A stretch of 64,000 nucleotides of DNA from JBCCQL01 sp039414355 (GTDB taxonomy: Bacteria > Planctomycetota > Planctomycetia > Pirellulales > Lacipirellulaceae): the NCBI GenBank assembly GCA_039414355.1, contig JBCDJN010000014.1, positions 1 to 64,000 on the forward strand, in the 5' to 3' direction. A model generated the notes under the pieces. That model did no database searches. It was given only the letters and a program-made list of their open reading frames with translations, and was not told the origin of the DNA. A program made the translations under genes and the position numbers. How positions within the stretch are numbered: the first letter of the stretch is position 1; each line of letters starts with the position of its first letter. Shown here in pieces: positions 63,664 to 64,000 of the stretch.

Positions 63664-64000
63664 CTACGGCCCGCAATAGCACATCACCGGCTTACGGGCG
63701 GCGGCGACCTCGTCGGGGCGGCTGATACTGGTGGTGTGAGGCGCCTCGTGCAGCAGCTCGGGGTCTTCCTCGGTGATGCGGAAGAGGACCTCGGCGAACG
63801 CGTCAAGCGTTTCCTTGCTCTCGGTCTCGGTCGGCTCGATCATGAACGCCTCCTTGACGGTCATCGGGAAGTAGACCGTGGGGGCGTGGAAGCCGTAATC
63901 GAGCAGACGCTTGGCGAGGTCCATCGCCGTGACGCCCTTCTCGGTCTTGAGCGTCTGGATCGAGGCGACAAACTCGTGCATGCAGCGGTCGCCCTGCGGC
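63664..64000 (-). CDS. gcvPB: Glycine dehydrogenase (decarboxylating) subunit 2, C-terminal part
   Basis: The C-terminal 111 codons of a P-protein beta-type subunit; the 5' part lies beyond the window end. Residues from CMHEFVASIQTLKTEKGV through AMDLAKRLLDYGFHAPTVYF and EAFMIEPTETESKETLDAFA are diagnostic of GcvPB. The protein is the PLP-dependent half of the glycine-cleavage P-protein. The active-site lysine is upstream and outside the window. The lipoate ligase downstream supports a glycine-cleavage cluster. Confidence 0.93.
   Translation of the reverse strand, partial: PQGDRCMHEFVASIQTLKTEKGVTAMDLAKRLLDYGFHAPTVYFPMTVKEAFMIEPTETESKETLDAFAEVLFRITEEDPELLHEAPHTTSISRPDEVAAARKPVMCYCGP

Noticed and set aside
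1..64000. tRNA, rRNA or known riboswitch genes
   Set aside because: No cloverleaf, rRNA core or riboswitch consensus was noticed by eye. A covariance-model scan was not possible.

Overview
The window looks like a chromosomal segment of a planctomycete, probably of the Pirellulales/Lacipirellulaceae kind. The call rests on co-occurring lineage traits: PEP-CTERM sorting tails (six proteins), paired EF-hand dockerin-like repeats of the form GDxNGDGxVDxADxxxWR (seven proteins), LEPR-XLL-like N-termini on giant surface proteins, zinc-ribbon Ser/Thr kinases, a Planctomycete-type cytochrome c domain fused to leucine-rich repeats, and formylmethanofuran (H4MPT) C1 genes in a bacterium. Composition is GC-rich throughout. 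I saw no rRNA, tRNA, CRISPR array or intact insertion sequence.

Region 1 (1-11 kb): a cut-off hypothetical gene, a 0.8-kb intergenic stretch with a hairpin, a secreted SGNH/SASA-type acetylesterase, a 1854-residue beta-helix-like PEP-CTERM protein, a LuxR-family solo regulator with a decayed paralogous fragment beside it, and an NagX/HGSNAT-like membrane acyltransferase.

Region 2 (11-28 kb): a carbohydrate and glycoprotein degradation neighbourhood. A 1546-residue LEPR/DUF5060 glycosidase-like protein, a GH2 enzyme, a dockerin/PEP-CTERM protein with an HExxH motif, a GntR regulator with two winged helices, a nucleoside deaminase and a GH44 glucanase precede a compact minus-strand operon. That operon encodes all enzymatic steps of trans-4-hydroxy-L-proline catabolism: epimerase, D-hydroxyproline oxidase, pyrroline-hydroxycarboxylate deaminase and alpha-ketoglutarate semialdehyde dehydrogenase. 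Together these genes suggest use of hydroxyproline-rich glycoproteins.

Region 3 (28-49 kb): a PEP-CTERM protein, a Ser/Thr kinase divergent from a 2206-residue repeat adhesin, then a tight four-gene run: GAF-TM-HlyD adaptor, soluble HlyD adaptor, PqqD-like/M50 protease/HlyD fusion, and a 1736-residue Ser/Thr kinase with an unusual Thr-acidic repeat region and a beta-propeller-like C-terminal half. This is the best candidate for an incompletely described system: a kinase-linked export apparatus for giant surface proteins.

Region 4 (49-64 kb): mobA, two dockerin/PEP-CTERM proteins, formylmethanofuran dehydrogenase subunits A and B separated by a DinB-like gene on the other strand, a cytochrome/LRR protein coupled to fhcB, a DUF885 peptidase-like protein, membrane, TPR and basic planctomycete proteins, an FHA-domain protein, a lipoate-protein ligase, a small gene bracketed by 20-bp inverted repeats, and the 3' part of gcvPB running off the end.

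Starts were re-chosen by hand where the longest open frame gave an implausible N-terminus. All family assignments come from reading motifs, not from searches.
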